From the NCBI GenBank assembly GCA_018500015.2, contig JAHBAR020000012.1, positions 1 to 53,275 on the forward strand: DNA of 53,275 nt. The letters run 5' to 3'. The notes beneath the pieces are model-generated. The model did not search any database. It saw only the letters and a program-made list of their open reading frames with translations, and was not told where the DNA came from. Positions 42,013 to 47,880 of this stretch are shown here, piece by piece. Positions within the stretch are counted from its first letter, which is position 1, and every line of letters begins with the position of its first letter. The DNA is from Candidatus Kerfeldbacteria bacterium (GTDB lineage Bacteria; Patescibacteriota; Patescibacteriia; UBA9570; XYC2-FULL-38-9). A program made the position numbers and the translations under genes.

Positions 42013-42846
42013 ATGTTCCGTCGATTGCGATGGTGCATTATTGGAATAGTGCTCGGGATTATTGTTTCTTTAGTAGCAATTGTTGGTGTTGCGTATCTCA
42101 CTGCTCCACAATGGTATCGAGTGTTATTTATTGGTTCAGATCAGCGTGGTGCTGAGCGCGCACGTTCAGATGTGATGGTTGTGCTGAATATTCCTCGAGA
42201 TGCAAAAAAAGCTCCAGTATTACTGAGTGTTCCTCGTGACACGAGAGTTGACGATGCTGAATATGGCTTGCAAAAAATGACACACTTTTATGCATTTGGT
42301 GAGCGCCCTGATGAAGAAAAACTACTTGGTAACATTGATCTTACAAAACGCCATATTGAAGAGTTGTTAGATCTGCCTATTGATGCAACGATTGAAGTGT
42401 CATTTCAAAGTTTTACGGAGATTGTAAATAGCTTGGGCACAGTGTGCGTAGAGTCGAATTGCGACACTGATGGTGAGGAGGCACTCAAAATTATTCGTGA
42501 TCGTTTTTCAGAAGGACGTTCTGACTTTTCGCGACAAAGTGATGAGCGTGATGTGATTTCTTCGATCATCAGTCAACTGCAATCACGCGTTGCAATCACT
42601 AAAGTTACAGATATTTTTAATACTTCAAAAACCGCCCGATTATATTACGATCAACCAAAGTTTTTGCACTTCATGCTTGGCTATATGATTGATCATAAAG
42701 GTAAAATTTCATTTCAGGAGTACCAGTCGTTGAGTGTTCCGGGAAGTTCTGATATGGTGTTCACAGAAAGTTTTGGGAAAAAGCTGTATTATTGGATCCC
42801 GGACACACAAAAGCTTTCAGAAATTGTGAATACGCAATTGAACTAA
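42013..42846 (+). CDS. LytR-CpsA-Psr (LCP) family protein
   Basis: LCP enzymes transfer lipid-linked glycopolymers to peptidoglycan or to proteins outside the membrane. 277 residues: a short basic cytoplasmic start, one N-terminal helix (IIGIVLGIIVSLVAIVGVAYL), then the LCP domain with VLFIGSDQRGAERARSDVMVVLNI, LLSVPRDTRVDD (the PRDT motif), KMTHFYAFG and IRDRFSEGRSDFSRQSDERDVISSI (the RxxxxxSDxxRxxRQ-like motif). It fits with the O-antigen-ligase-like and nucleotidyltransferase genes as part of surface glycan assembly. Confidence 0.9.
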   Translation: MFRRLRWCIIGIVLGIIVSLVAIVGVAYLTAPQWYRVLFIGSDQRGAERARSDVMVVLNIPRDAKKAPVLLSVPRDTRVDDAEYGLQKMTHFYAFGERPDEEKLLGNIDLTKRHIEELLDLPIDATIEVSFQSFTEIVNSLGTVCVESNCDTDGEEALKIIRDRFSEGRSDFSRQSDERDVISSIISQLQSRVAITKVTDIFNTSKTARLYYDQPKFLHFMLGYMIDHKGKISFQEYQSLSVPGSSDMVFTESFGKKLYYWIPDTQKLSEIVNTQLN

Positions 42847-42848
42847 CT

Positions 42849-43646
42849 ATGGGTAACGCAAAAATTGTTTTTGATATTGAAACACAGAAGACATTCGATG
42901 AAGTTGGAGGAATAGATCATCGTGATGAATTGGGAGTATCTTATGTTGGTGTCTATTCATATTCTCAGGACAAACTTTTTGGTTTTTTTGAAGACCAAAT
43001 TGAAGCGTTAGAAAAAATTATCATGGCAGAAAAACCAACATTGATTGGTTTTAACTCCATTCATTTTGACGTACCTGTCATGCAGCCGTATTTTAAACAT
43101 TTTGATTTACAGCAGCTACCTCACCTAGACTTGCTTAAAGAAGTAGAGAAAATTTTAGGGCATCGTTTGAAGCTCGATAGTATTGCGCAGTCAACGCTCT
43201 ATACAAAAAAGTCTGGCATGGGCCTAGACGCTATTCGCTGGTATCGTTCGGGTGAGTTGGAAAAGCTCGCGCGCTATTGTTTGGATGATGTTGAAATTAC
43301 GCGCGACGTGTATGAATATGGTTTGAATCATGGCGTAATATATTATAGCAATGCTGGTCAAAAAACAGCGGTGAAGGCAAGCTGGTCAACAGGTGAGACT
43401 GTGCAGGAGAAAGTAGAGCGTGCATTGAAGGATCATAAAACCCTGAAGATTGTCTATATTCAAGGTGATGAAAGTACTGGAGATCGATCAACAGAATTAT
43501 ATACCATCAACATCCTTGAACGTTCAGGAATGAATTTGAATGTCTACATTGAGGAAAAATCAGAGCCTATGCAAATCAGCATTGATCGTATTTTTAAAGT
43601 CCACGAAACCGACAATAAGTTTGCTCATCAGGGAGCACTATTTTAA
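42849..43646 (+). CDS. DEDD-type 3'-5' exonuclease with C-terminal WYL-like domain
   Basis: 265 residues in two parts. Residues 1-165 are an RNase H-fold exonuclease: FDIET (D9, E11), IGFNSIHFD (D74) and YCLDDVEITRDVYEYG (Y143, D147), i.e. the DEDDy pattern of PolB-exonuclease-like proteins. Residues about 185-253 read VERALKDHKTLKIVYIQ... GDRSTELYTINILE...LNVYIEE...ISIDRIFKV, resembling the WYL ligand/nucleic-acid-binding beta fold. Start 42849 is 2 nt after the LCP stop. The exonuclease call is firm in outline; the WYL call is by eye. Confidence 0.75.
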   Translation: MGNAKIVFDIETQKTFDEVGGIDHRDELGVSYVGVYSYSQDKLFGFFEDQIEALEKIIMAEKPTLIGFNSIHFDVPVMQPYFKHFDLQQLPHLDLLKEVEKILGHRLKLDSIAQSTLYTKKSGMGLDAIRWYRSGELEKLARYCLDDVEITRDVYEYGLNHGVIYYSNAGQKTAVKASWSTGETVQEKVERALKDHKTLKIVYIQGDESTGDRSTELYTINILERSGMNLNVYIEEKSEPMQISIDRIFKVHETDNKFAHQGALF

Positions 43647-43657
43647 GTTGGCGCTAC

Positions 43658-43797
43658 GCTCTGTACCTTCACAGGAAAACGGTGTCGGCGCTCTCCTGCG
43701 GAGCGCCGCACCTCTTGCTCAGCAGTTGCGGTTCGCTTATACAGCGAACACCAAGCCGCAACAGCTTCCGCAGGTTTCCTGACGAAGGCGACAGAGC
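43658..43797 (+). repeat. R2 structured repeat, copy 3
   Basis: The blocks are shared with copies 1 and 2. Stem 1 is CGGCGCTC/GAGCGCCG, stem 2 GTTGCGG/CCGCAAC with inner TTCGCT/AGCGAA, and the outer stem GCTCTGT/ACAGAGC with CCTTC/GAAGG. It lies 11 nt after the exonuclease stop and 43 nt before an R1 repeat. Confidence 0.87.
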
Positions 43798-43840
43798 TCC
43801 GCTATCCAAAAAAAACAACACTCCGCCTGATCTAATTTTT

Positions 43841-43874
43841 GTCATTGCGAGCGCAGCGAAGCAATCTTGTTGTT
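43841..43874 (+). repeat. R1 repeat, short form
   Basis: GTCATTGCGAGCGCAGCG runs straight into AAGCAATCTTGTTGTT without the long central palindrome. Its right end touches the stop codon of the minus-strand HhH gene. Confidence 0.85.
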
Positions 43875-44149
43875 TACAATACGGTCGCGAGTTTAGTGGC
43901 CATTGTAAAACGTTTGAAGAAAGAGCTGGAAGCTACAGTTGCTGGTTTTTCTGTTTGAGCTGGAGTGAAGCGCGCAACGCCAAAGGAAGTCACTTTTTTG
44001 ATGCTTGGACCAAAGAGTTCAACGAGTACTTGATCGGGAATGCGAGCGAGTTGACCAAATGTGTGAATGTCGAGGTCGTGCAGCACAGCTGCTGTTCTGC
44101 GACCGATACCGGGGACAAATTGGACTGGCGTGTTTGATGCGATAGACAT
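43874..44149 (-). CDS. Small helix-hairpin-helix protein
   Basis: 91 residues. Residues 10-50 (FVPGIGRRTAAVLHDLDIHTFGQLARIPDQVLVELFGPSIKK) are a helix-hairpin-helix unit like that in Y-family polymerases (DinB) or in UvrC C-termini, binding DNA backbone without sequence preference. The remaining 40 residues are basic and of no known type. It could be a stand-alone DNA-binding module or a remnant of dinB; no polymerase catalytic part is found upstream. lexA is transcribed toward it, and uvrC in this window lacks its own HhH. Confidence 0.65.
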   Translation of the reverse strand: MSIASNTPVQFVPGIGRRTAAVLHDLDIHTFGQLARIPDQVLVELFGPSIKKVTSFGVARFTPAQTEKPATVASSSFFKRFTMATKLATVL

Positions 44150-44585
44150 ATGTGTGTTGATTTATTTGTAAGATGTAGGTTTTGCGGCGCGGACGCGACC
44201 GTACTGATCGCTATACTGTGATCTTACGCATCGTGAAGGTAATACATAGCTCACGTACGCTCACCATCATCGAGAGTATGTGCACCATGTAGCGCTCTGC
44301 ACCGCAAAACTCACACCTTGCATTGATAAAATTTTCAGCTGTTCACTTGGCGATGCAGTCTTTGGCCTGCTCGACACTACATATGCGACCCACACGCACG
44401 CAGTAGCGTCGACAATAGACATCTCCCCCGTGAGCCCATTCGTTGTCTCGATCAACATAACGCAACATTAACTCGACATAAGACAACGAATGGGCTCTCC
44501 CCCACCATCCAAGTAGGGTTTTGGAAAGACCTATATTGATTAAGACTGCATCAACAGATGCTCACCTGACGTGGCTCACAATTTT
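44150..44585. other. 436-nt intergenic region with a 17-bp inverted repeat
   Basis: No convincing gene: two 63-codon frames overlap on opposite strands (44280-44471 plus, 44267-44458 minus) and neither has family features. GAGCCCATTCGTTGTCT (44432-44448) is repeated perfectly inverted at 44481-44497, with a 32-nt loop and TCTCCCCC on both sides (44422-44429, 44495-44502). A smaller GCATC/GATGC hairpin lies at 44553-44566. It could encode a structured RNA. Conserved tmRNA, RNase P and SRP RNA motifs were looked for and not found. Confidence 0.5.
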
Positions 44586-45221
44586 TCAATGATATGACCG
44601 AATGACACCGACGACTTTGCCTTGAATTGAAACTGAGGGAACAAGAATTGGTGGATACTTTGGATTGCGAGGCTGCAGACGAACGTGATCTTTTTCTTTG
44701 TAGAACGCTTTGAGTGTTGCGGTTCCGTTTTCGAGAAGTGCGACGACGATGTCGCCATTTTGTGCTGTATTCTGTTTTTGGCAGATGACATAGTCGCCAT
44801 TTTCGATTGAGCTTTCAACCATTGAGTCACCTTTGACTTTGAGGACGAAGCAATTTTCGTTGGGAACAAGTGCTTGAGGGACTGCGAGAGTTTGTGAGCG
44901 ATCTTCAAGAGCTTCAATTGGGCTGCCGGCGGTGATCAGGCCGAGTACAGGGAGTTCGAAAAAGGGGTTGTATGTGGTCTCGCTTTCGTCGCGCTCAGTG
45001 TGCTTGGTTTCGGTTTGACTCACCACCTCCATCTCTCTGCCGTCGCGTTTGATGAACCCGTGATCTTCGAGGTACTGGAGGTGTTCGTGAACAGTCGCTG
45101 CGGATGAGAGGTTGAATGCCTCTTTGATGTCGGTGAGCGTTGGGGCGTATCCGCGCTCATCGATGTACTCAGTGATGTAGGCGAGGATGCGTTGCTTTTG
45201 TTTGGGGAGAATTTTGATCAT
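44586..45221 (-). CDS. lexA: SOS repressor LexA
   Basis: LexA represses SOS genes and cleaves itself when RecA filaments form. The 211-residue protein has an N-terminal winged helix (PKQKQRILAYITEYIDERGYAPTLTDIKEAFNLSSAATVHEHLQYLEDHGFI), the cleavage bond Ala98-Gly99 in ITAGSPIEA, and the catalytic dyad Ser133 (KGDSM) and Lys171 (TLKAF) in the S24-type peptidase domain. Its promoter carries a GTTC-N7-GTTC direct repeat, suggesting autoregulation. The gene is divergent from murE. Confidence 0.96.
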   Translation of the reverse strand: MIKILPKQKQRILAYITEYIDERGYAPTLTDIKEAFNLSSAATVHEHLQYLEDHGFIKRDGREMEVVSQTETKHTERDESETTYNPFFELPVLGLITAGSPIEALEDRSQTLAVPQALVPNENCFVLKVKGDSMVESSIENGDYVICQKQNTAQNGDIVVALLENGTATLKAFYKEKDHVRLQPRNPKYPPILVPSVSIQGKVVGVIRSYH

Positions 45222-45251
45222 ATTTTTTCGGTTTACTTTCGGCTTGATCTC

Positions 45252-45280
45252 AATGTACCCGAACCAAAACCGAACGTCAA
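45252..45280 (-). promoter_or_regulatory. lexA promoter with GTTC-N7-GTTC operator in the spacer
   Basis: On the minus strand: TTGACG (45280-45275), a 17-nt spacer and TACATT (45257-45252). GTTC at 45275-45272 and GTTC at 45264-45261 are separated by 7 nt, overlapping the -35 end and filling the spacer. This is the direct-repeat LexA site type known from alphaproteobacteria. A third half-site (45287-45284) lies 8 nt upstream of the first. Confidence 0.75.
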
Positions 45281-45288
45281 CTCGAACC

Positions 45289-45297
45289 TGTGGATAA
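45289..45297 (+). promoter_or_regulatory. Perfect DnaA-box 9-mer
   Basis: TGTGGATAA is the exact consensus DnaA box. It lies between the lexA operator and murE. Alone it may be chance; a row of similar 9-mers occurs at 47499-47605. Confidence 0.45.
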
Positions 45298-45342
45298 CTT
45301 TCGGTTTTCTTTTGGTTGAGCCAAAATTATCCTCTCTCAAGT

Positions 45343-45379
45343 GGCTGCCCCAAAAAGGGCAGCCCTTTTTGGGGCAGCC
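45343..45379. repeat. Strong 17-bp hairpin with alternative terminator fold, lexA-murE intergenic
   Basis: Positions 45343-45359 pair perfectly with 45363-45379 around a 3-nt loop. Alternatively GGCTGCCC (45343-45350) pairs with GGGCAGCC (45357-45364), followed by CT5, a classic terminator. The two folds exclude each other. It lies before the murE promoter, so it would act on a transcript starting further upstream, if any. Confidence 0.65.
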
Positions 45380-45410
45380 CTTACACAGTGCTTTTTTTCT
45401 TTATTTCCGT

Positions 45411-45423
45411 CATACTTACACAC
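45411..45423 (+). promoter_or_regulatory. murE -10 box, leaderless-type
   Basis: CATACT (45411-45416) is followed by 7 nt and the ATG at 45424. The -35 is weak. The geometry matches smc and galE. Confidence 0.5.
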
Positions 45424-46752
45424 ATGTCTCTACCCACATCTCTGAAAGAGTTGGTCAAAAAATTGATTCCGCGCTCGAGCTTGCTTGCGTATCATCGCGC
45501 TGTGGCGTGGTTGGCAGCAACGCTCTACGGCAATCCATCGCGCAAAATGATCGTCGTTGGCGTCACTGGCACGAAAGGCAAATCGACAACGAGCAACGTC
45601 ATCTGGCACGTGCTTACACAAGCTGGCTTTAAAGTTGGGCTCACAGGCACGGTGAACTATCGCATTGCCGACAAAAATTGTATTTCGCCGTATAAGATGA
45701 CAATGGTCGGTCGTTTTAAGTTACAAAAGATGTTGCGCGACATGGTGCGAGCTGGTTGCACAATTGCAGTTGTAGAAACTACCTCCGAAGGCATTATGCA
45801 GCATCGTCATCGCTACATCGCGTACGACGTGTGCGTGCTCACCAACCTTTCGCCTGAACATCTCGAGGCGCATGGTGGATTTGAAAACTATAAGCAAGCA
45901 AAGCTCGAACTCTTTCGCCATCTTGAGCGCCTTCCTCGCAAAACGCTGCGTGGAAAAGTTGCGCCTCGCGCATCGGTTATCAATCTCGACAACGAATTTA
46001 GCGCAGACTTTATGGCGGTTGGTACATACCCACACATCACAATCGGTACGAATGTGCACAGCGACATTTGTTTTCAACGTGTTGTTGAATCACTGCATGG
46101 CATCGATTTTGTAATCAATGATGTTTCCGTGCACATGCCGCTTCTTGGAAAATGGAATGCGTACAATGGTGCTGTGGCGGTTGGCGTTGCGCGTGCGCTT
46201 GAACTCAATGAGTTCGTTGCAATAACAGCACTTTCAACGGCGCCATACATTCCCGGTCGCATGGAGTTCATTAACGAAGGTCAGAATTTTTCGGTGATCG
46301 TTGATTACGCCTACGAGCCAGTGAGCTTGGAGTTGCTGTATCAGTTTGGCAGAAAATTTGTTCCACAAGGAAAAAAACTCATCACACTCATCTCCTCCAC
46401 AGGCGGTGGCCGCGACACACGCAGGCGCCCACTCAATGGCAAGCTCGCAGCACAGTACTGCGATGAAGTGATCGTCACAAACGAAGATCCGTACGAAGAA
46501 GATCCAGAAGCAATTATGAACGCTGTGTTTGAAGGCGTGAAAGAAGGCGGCAAGGGAATAGATAATCACGCGTATTACATCGTCGATCGTCGTGAGGCCA
46601 TCTCAAAAGCGTTTGAACTCGCACGCGAAGGTGACATTGTGTTCCTCACCGCAAAAGGTGCAGAGCAGAAGATGTGCGTCGCGGGAGGTTCGATCCCGTG
46701 GGACGACCGCGCCGTTGCGCGAGAGGTGCTTCGAAAAATACTAACCAACTAA
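45424..46752 (+). CDS. murE: Mur ligase family protein, MurE-like
   Basis: MurE-type ligases add the third residue of the peptidoglycan stem peptide. 442 residues: the ATP loop GVTGTKGKST is already at 46-55, so the usual N-terminal UDP-binding domain of about 90 residues is missing. The central domain includes VVETTSEGIMQHRH and VLTNLSPEHLEAHGGFENYKQAK, and the C-terminal domain VIVDYAYEPVSLE and FLTAKGAEQKM. The residue-selecting motif is NEDPY, not DNPR (diaminopimelate), so the added amino acid cannot be read off. Start 45424 follows a -10 box. Earlier in-frame codons run through the hairpin at 45343. Confidence 0.85.
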   Translation: MSLPTSLKELVKKLIPRSSLLAYHRAVAWLAATLYGNPSRKMIVVGVTGTKGKSTTSNVIWHVLTQAGFKVGLTGTVNYRIADKNCISPYKMTMVGRFKLQKMLRDMVRAGCTIAVVETTSEGIMQHRHRYIAYDVCVLTNLSPEHLEAHGGFENYKQAKLELFRHLERLPRKTLRGKVAPRASVINLDNEFSADFMAVGTYPHITIGTNVHSDICFQRVVESLHGIDFVINDVSVHMPLLGKWNAYNGAVAVGVARALELNEFVAITALSTAPYIPGRMEFINEGQNFSVIVDYAYEPVSLELLYQFGRKFVPQGKKLITLISSTGGGRDTRRRPLNGKLAAQYCDEVIVTNEDPYEEDPEAIMNAVFEGVKEGGKGIDNHAYYIVDRREAISKAFELAREGDIVFLTAKGAEQKMCVAGGSIPWDDRAVAREVLRKILTN

Positions 46753-46787
46753 AAAAACGAGCCCGCCCTTCGTGTCGAAGAAGCGGG
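46751..46787 (-). terminator. Terminator of the GC-rich orphan gene, next to murE end
   Basis: On the minus strand CCCGC/GCGGG with inner CTTCG/CGAAG (46762-46787) is followed closely by T7 (46757-46751). The stem begins at the stop codon of the gene at 46788. Confidence 0.8.
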
Positions 46788-47099
46788 TTAGGGGAACATC
46801 CAGCCGGCGATGAAGCCGGCATCGACGCGACTGCGCAGGTGCCGCACGGCGACCTCACTCGAGAGAGGTGGGTCAACCGGCGACTCCCCGTCGCGCAGAT
46901 CCTGATTCGCCTCCGCGGTCATCTCTACCGTGTAGGTGACGAACTCCCGGCACTCGCGCGCGTCGAGGCTCACCACCAGCGTGGTGTCCTCCTGCCGCAT
47001 CTCGATGGAGATGCGGACACCCTGCCGCCCCTCGAGAAGGGCAAGAGCCAGAGTCCGACACTCATCGACCACGTTCAGACTTTGGATCGTGATTTTCAC
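46788..47099 (-). CDS. GC-rich hypothetical protein (orphan)
   Basis: 103 residues, not recognised; soluble-looking and acidic, with alternating strands in the middle (VRISIEMRQEDTTLVVSLDARECREFVTYTVEM) suggesting a small beta-rich fold. It starts with GTG at 47099, 4 nt after AGGAGG, has a promoter TTGACA-N18-TAGGAT (47151-47122 on the minus strand) and its own terminator, so it is a complete gene. It is clearly richer in G+C than murE and rpoB beside it. It shares these traits, but no clear sequence similarity, with the gene at 257-778. Confidence 0.72.
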   Translation of the reverse strand: MKITIQSLNVVDECRTLALALLEGRQGVRISIEMRQEDTTLVVSLDARECREFVTYTVEMTAEANQDLRDGESPVDPPLSSEVAVRHLRSRVDAGFIAGWMFP

Positions 47100-47121
47100 A
47101 CTGCCTCCTGAGCAGACGACT

Positions 47122-47151
47122 ATCCTACGAATTAGGGGCTCAGGTTGTCAA
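47122..47151 (-). promoter_or_regulatory. Promoter of the GC-rich orphan gene at 46788
   Basis: Minus strand: consensus TTGACA (47151-47146), an 18-nt spacer and TAGGAT (47127-47122). The leader to the GTG start is about 15 nt and includes AGGAGG. Confidence 0.65.
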
Positions 47152-47162
47152 ATATAAATGCC

Positions 47163-47291
47163 AACAACAAGATTGCCGCGTGGACATTAAAGCACTGCTT
47201 CGCGGTTGTCTTTCAGACAACATCGCTCGCCCTTGAAATGCTCGCACATGAAGCAGTTCATCTGCTTTTGTGCATTTCAAGTGCAATGACA
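47163..47291 (-). repeat. Expanded R1 repeat with two nested hairpins
   Basis: R1 ends (AACAACAAGATTGC at 47163-47176 and GCAATGACA at 47283-47291) enclose about 105 nt not found in other copies. Inside are GTTGTCT/AGACAAC (47205-47221) and a longer hairpin CTTGAAATG/CATTTCAAG (47232-47240/47273-47281) that continues with CACA/TGTG and GAAGCAG/CTGCTTT. Confidence 0.6.
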
Positions 47292-47330
47292 GCCTTTTCT
47301 CTTCAAAGGAGCAACTCTTTTCGACGGTGA

Positions 47331-47468
47331 TATAGCGGGTGTTTCCGCACCACAGAGCGGGTGGCGCCGGGGTACCCAAGCGACAGGCCATGTCGTTCGC
47401 GAACGACATGGCAGGACCCACGACACTAGTGTGCAAGGACTCATGATCCAACTAAAAACACCCGATAT
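47331..47468. repeat. Inverted-repeat element with central 24-nt palindrome
   Basis: CGGGTGTTT (47336-47344) is inverted at 47456-47464, and a perfect 24-nt palindrome centred on TTCGCGAA (47388-47411) lies in the middle. No coding frame was recognised here. The palindrome's build resembles the R1 core, but the sequence differs. Confidence 0.6.
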
Positions 47469-47498
47469 GAAGCGGTAAATAGGGGGTGTGTATAACCC

Positions 47499-47605
47499 TG
47501 TGGACAATGTGGGTAACTTTCGTGGAGATCTGTCAAGCTAGCCAAATGTGGAAAACCCTGTTCTTTTATGATTATACTTACTTTAGCCAAAAAGTCTGTG
47601 GAAAA
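47499..47605 (+). promoter_or_regulatory. Row of four DnaA-box-like 9-mers
   Basis: TGTGGACAA (47499-47507) and TGTGGGTAA (47508-47516) are head-to-tail; TGTGGAAAA occurs at 47547-47555 and 47597-47605. All are in one orientation and each is one base from consensus TGTGGATAA. An A/T-rich patch (47559-47585) lies between the third and fourth. They could be part of a replication origin or a DnaA-responsive control region before rpoB. Confidence 0.5.
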
Positions 47606-47635
47606 CTCGCTCTTGACACGTATTTCAGGTATGCA

Positions 47636-47664
47636 TTGACAACTGTTGACGAAATCGGTATAGT
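47636..47664 (+). promoter_or_regulatory. rpoBC promoter
   Basis: Consensus TTGACA (47636-47641), a 17-nt spacer and TATAGT (47659-47664). Another TTGACA lies at 47613-47618. The predicted leader to rpoB is about 210 nt. Confidence 0.85.
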
Positions 47665-47780
47665 AATCATCAGTCTGTTTTTCAAGCTTTTTACCAAGAG
47701 TACGGACCCGGTATCTAAAAAAGCGTCATTCTGCAAGCGATTTTCATGCGTCATCTGAGTCGATAGGACAACGCATCTCA

Positions 47781-47807
47781 AGCGCCCCTGACATGGGCTG
47801 CTTTTTT
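47781..47807 (+). terminator. Attenuator-like hairpin in the rpoB leader
   Basis: AGC-GCCC (47781-47787) pairs with GGGC-t-GCT (47795-47802), followed by T6. It lies about 110 nt downstream of the rpoB transcription start and 73 nt before the ATG. ATGCGT/ACGCAT (47746-47751/47771-47776) forms a hairpin just upstream. The arrangement suggests premature termination control of rpoBC. Confidence 0.6.
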
Positions 47808-47880
47808 GTGTGCTGGCCTTTTGTGCGGATTGAGCATCTGAACACCTTCTACAGAATGGCGAGAAACAAGTTCTCTGCCT

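Noticed and set aside
43682-44137. Plus-strand frame across R2, R1 and the HhH gene
   Set aside because: It begins inside repeat R2, crosses R1 and then runs antisense to the HhH gene; no protein features are seen.
44267-44471. Two overlapping 63-codon frames in the lexA-HhH gap
   Set aside because: They lie opposite each other, neither has a ribosome-binding site or recognisable motif, and both run into the inverted repeat.
44150-44585. tmRNA, RNase P RNA or SRP RNA in the 436-nt gap
   Set aside because: No tRNA-like end with CCA, no tag frame, no RNase P core blocks and no SRP tetraloop region were found on either strand.
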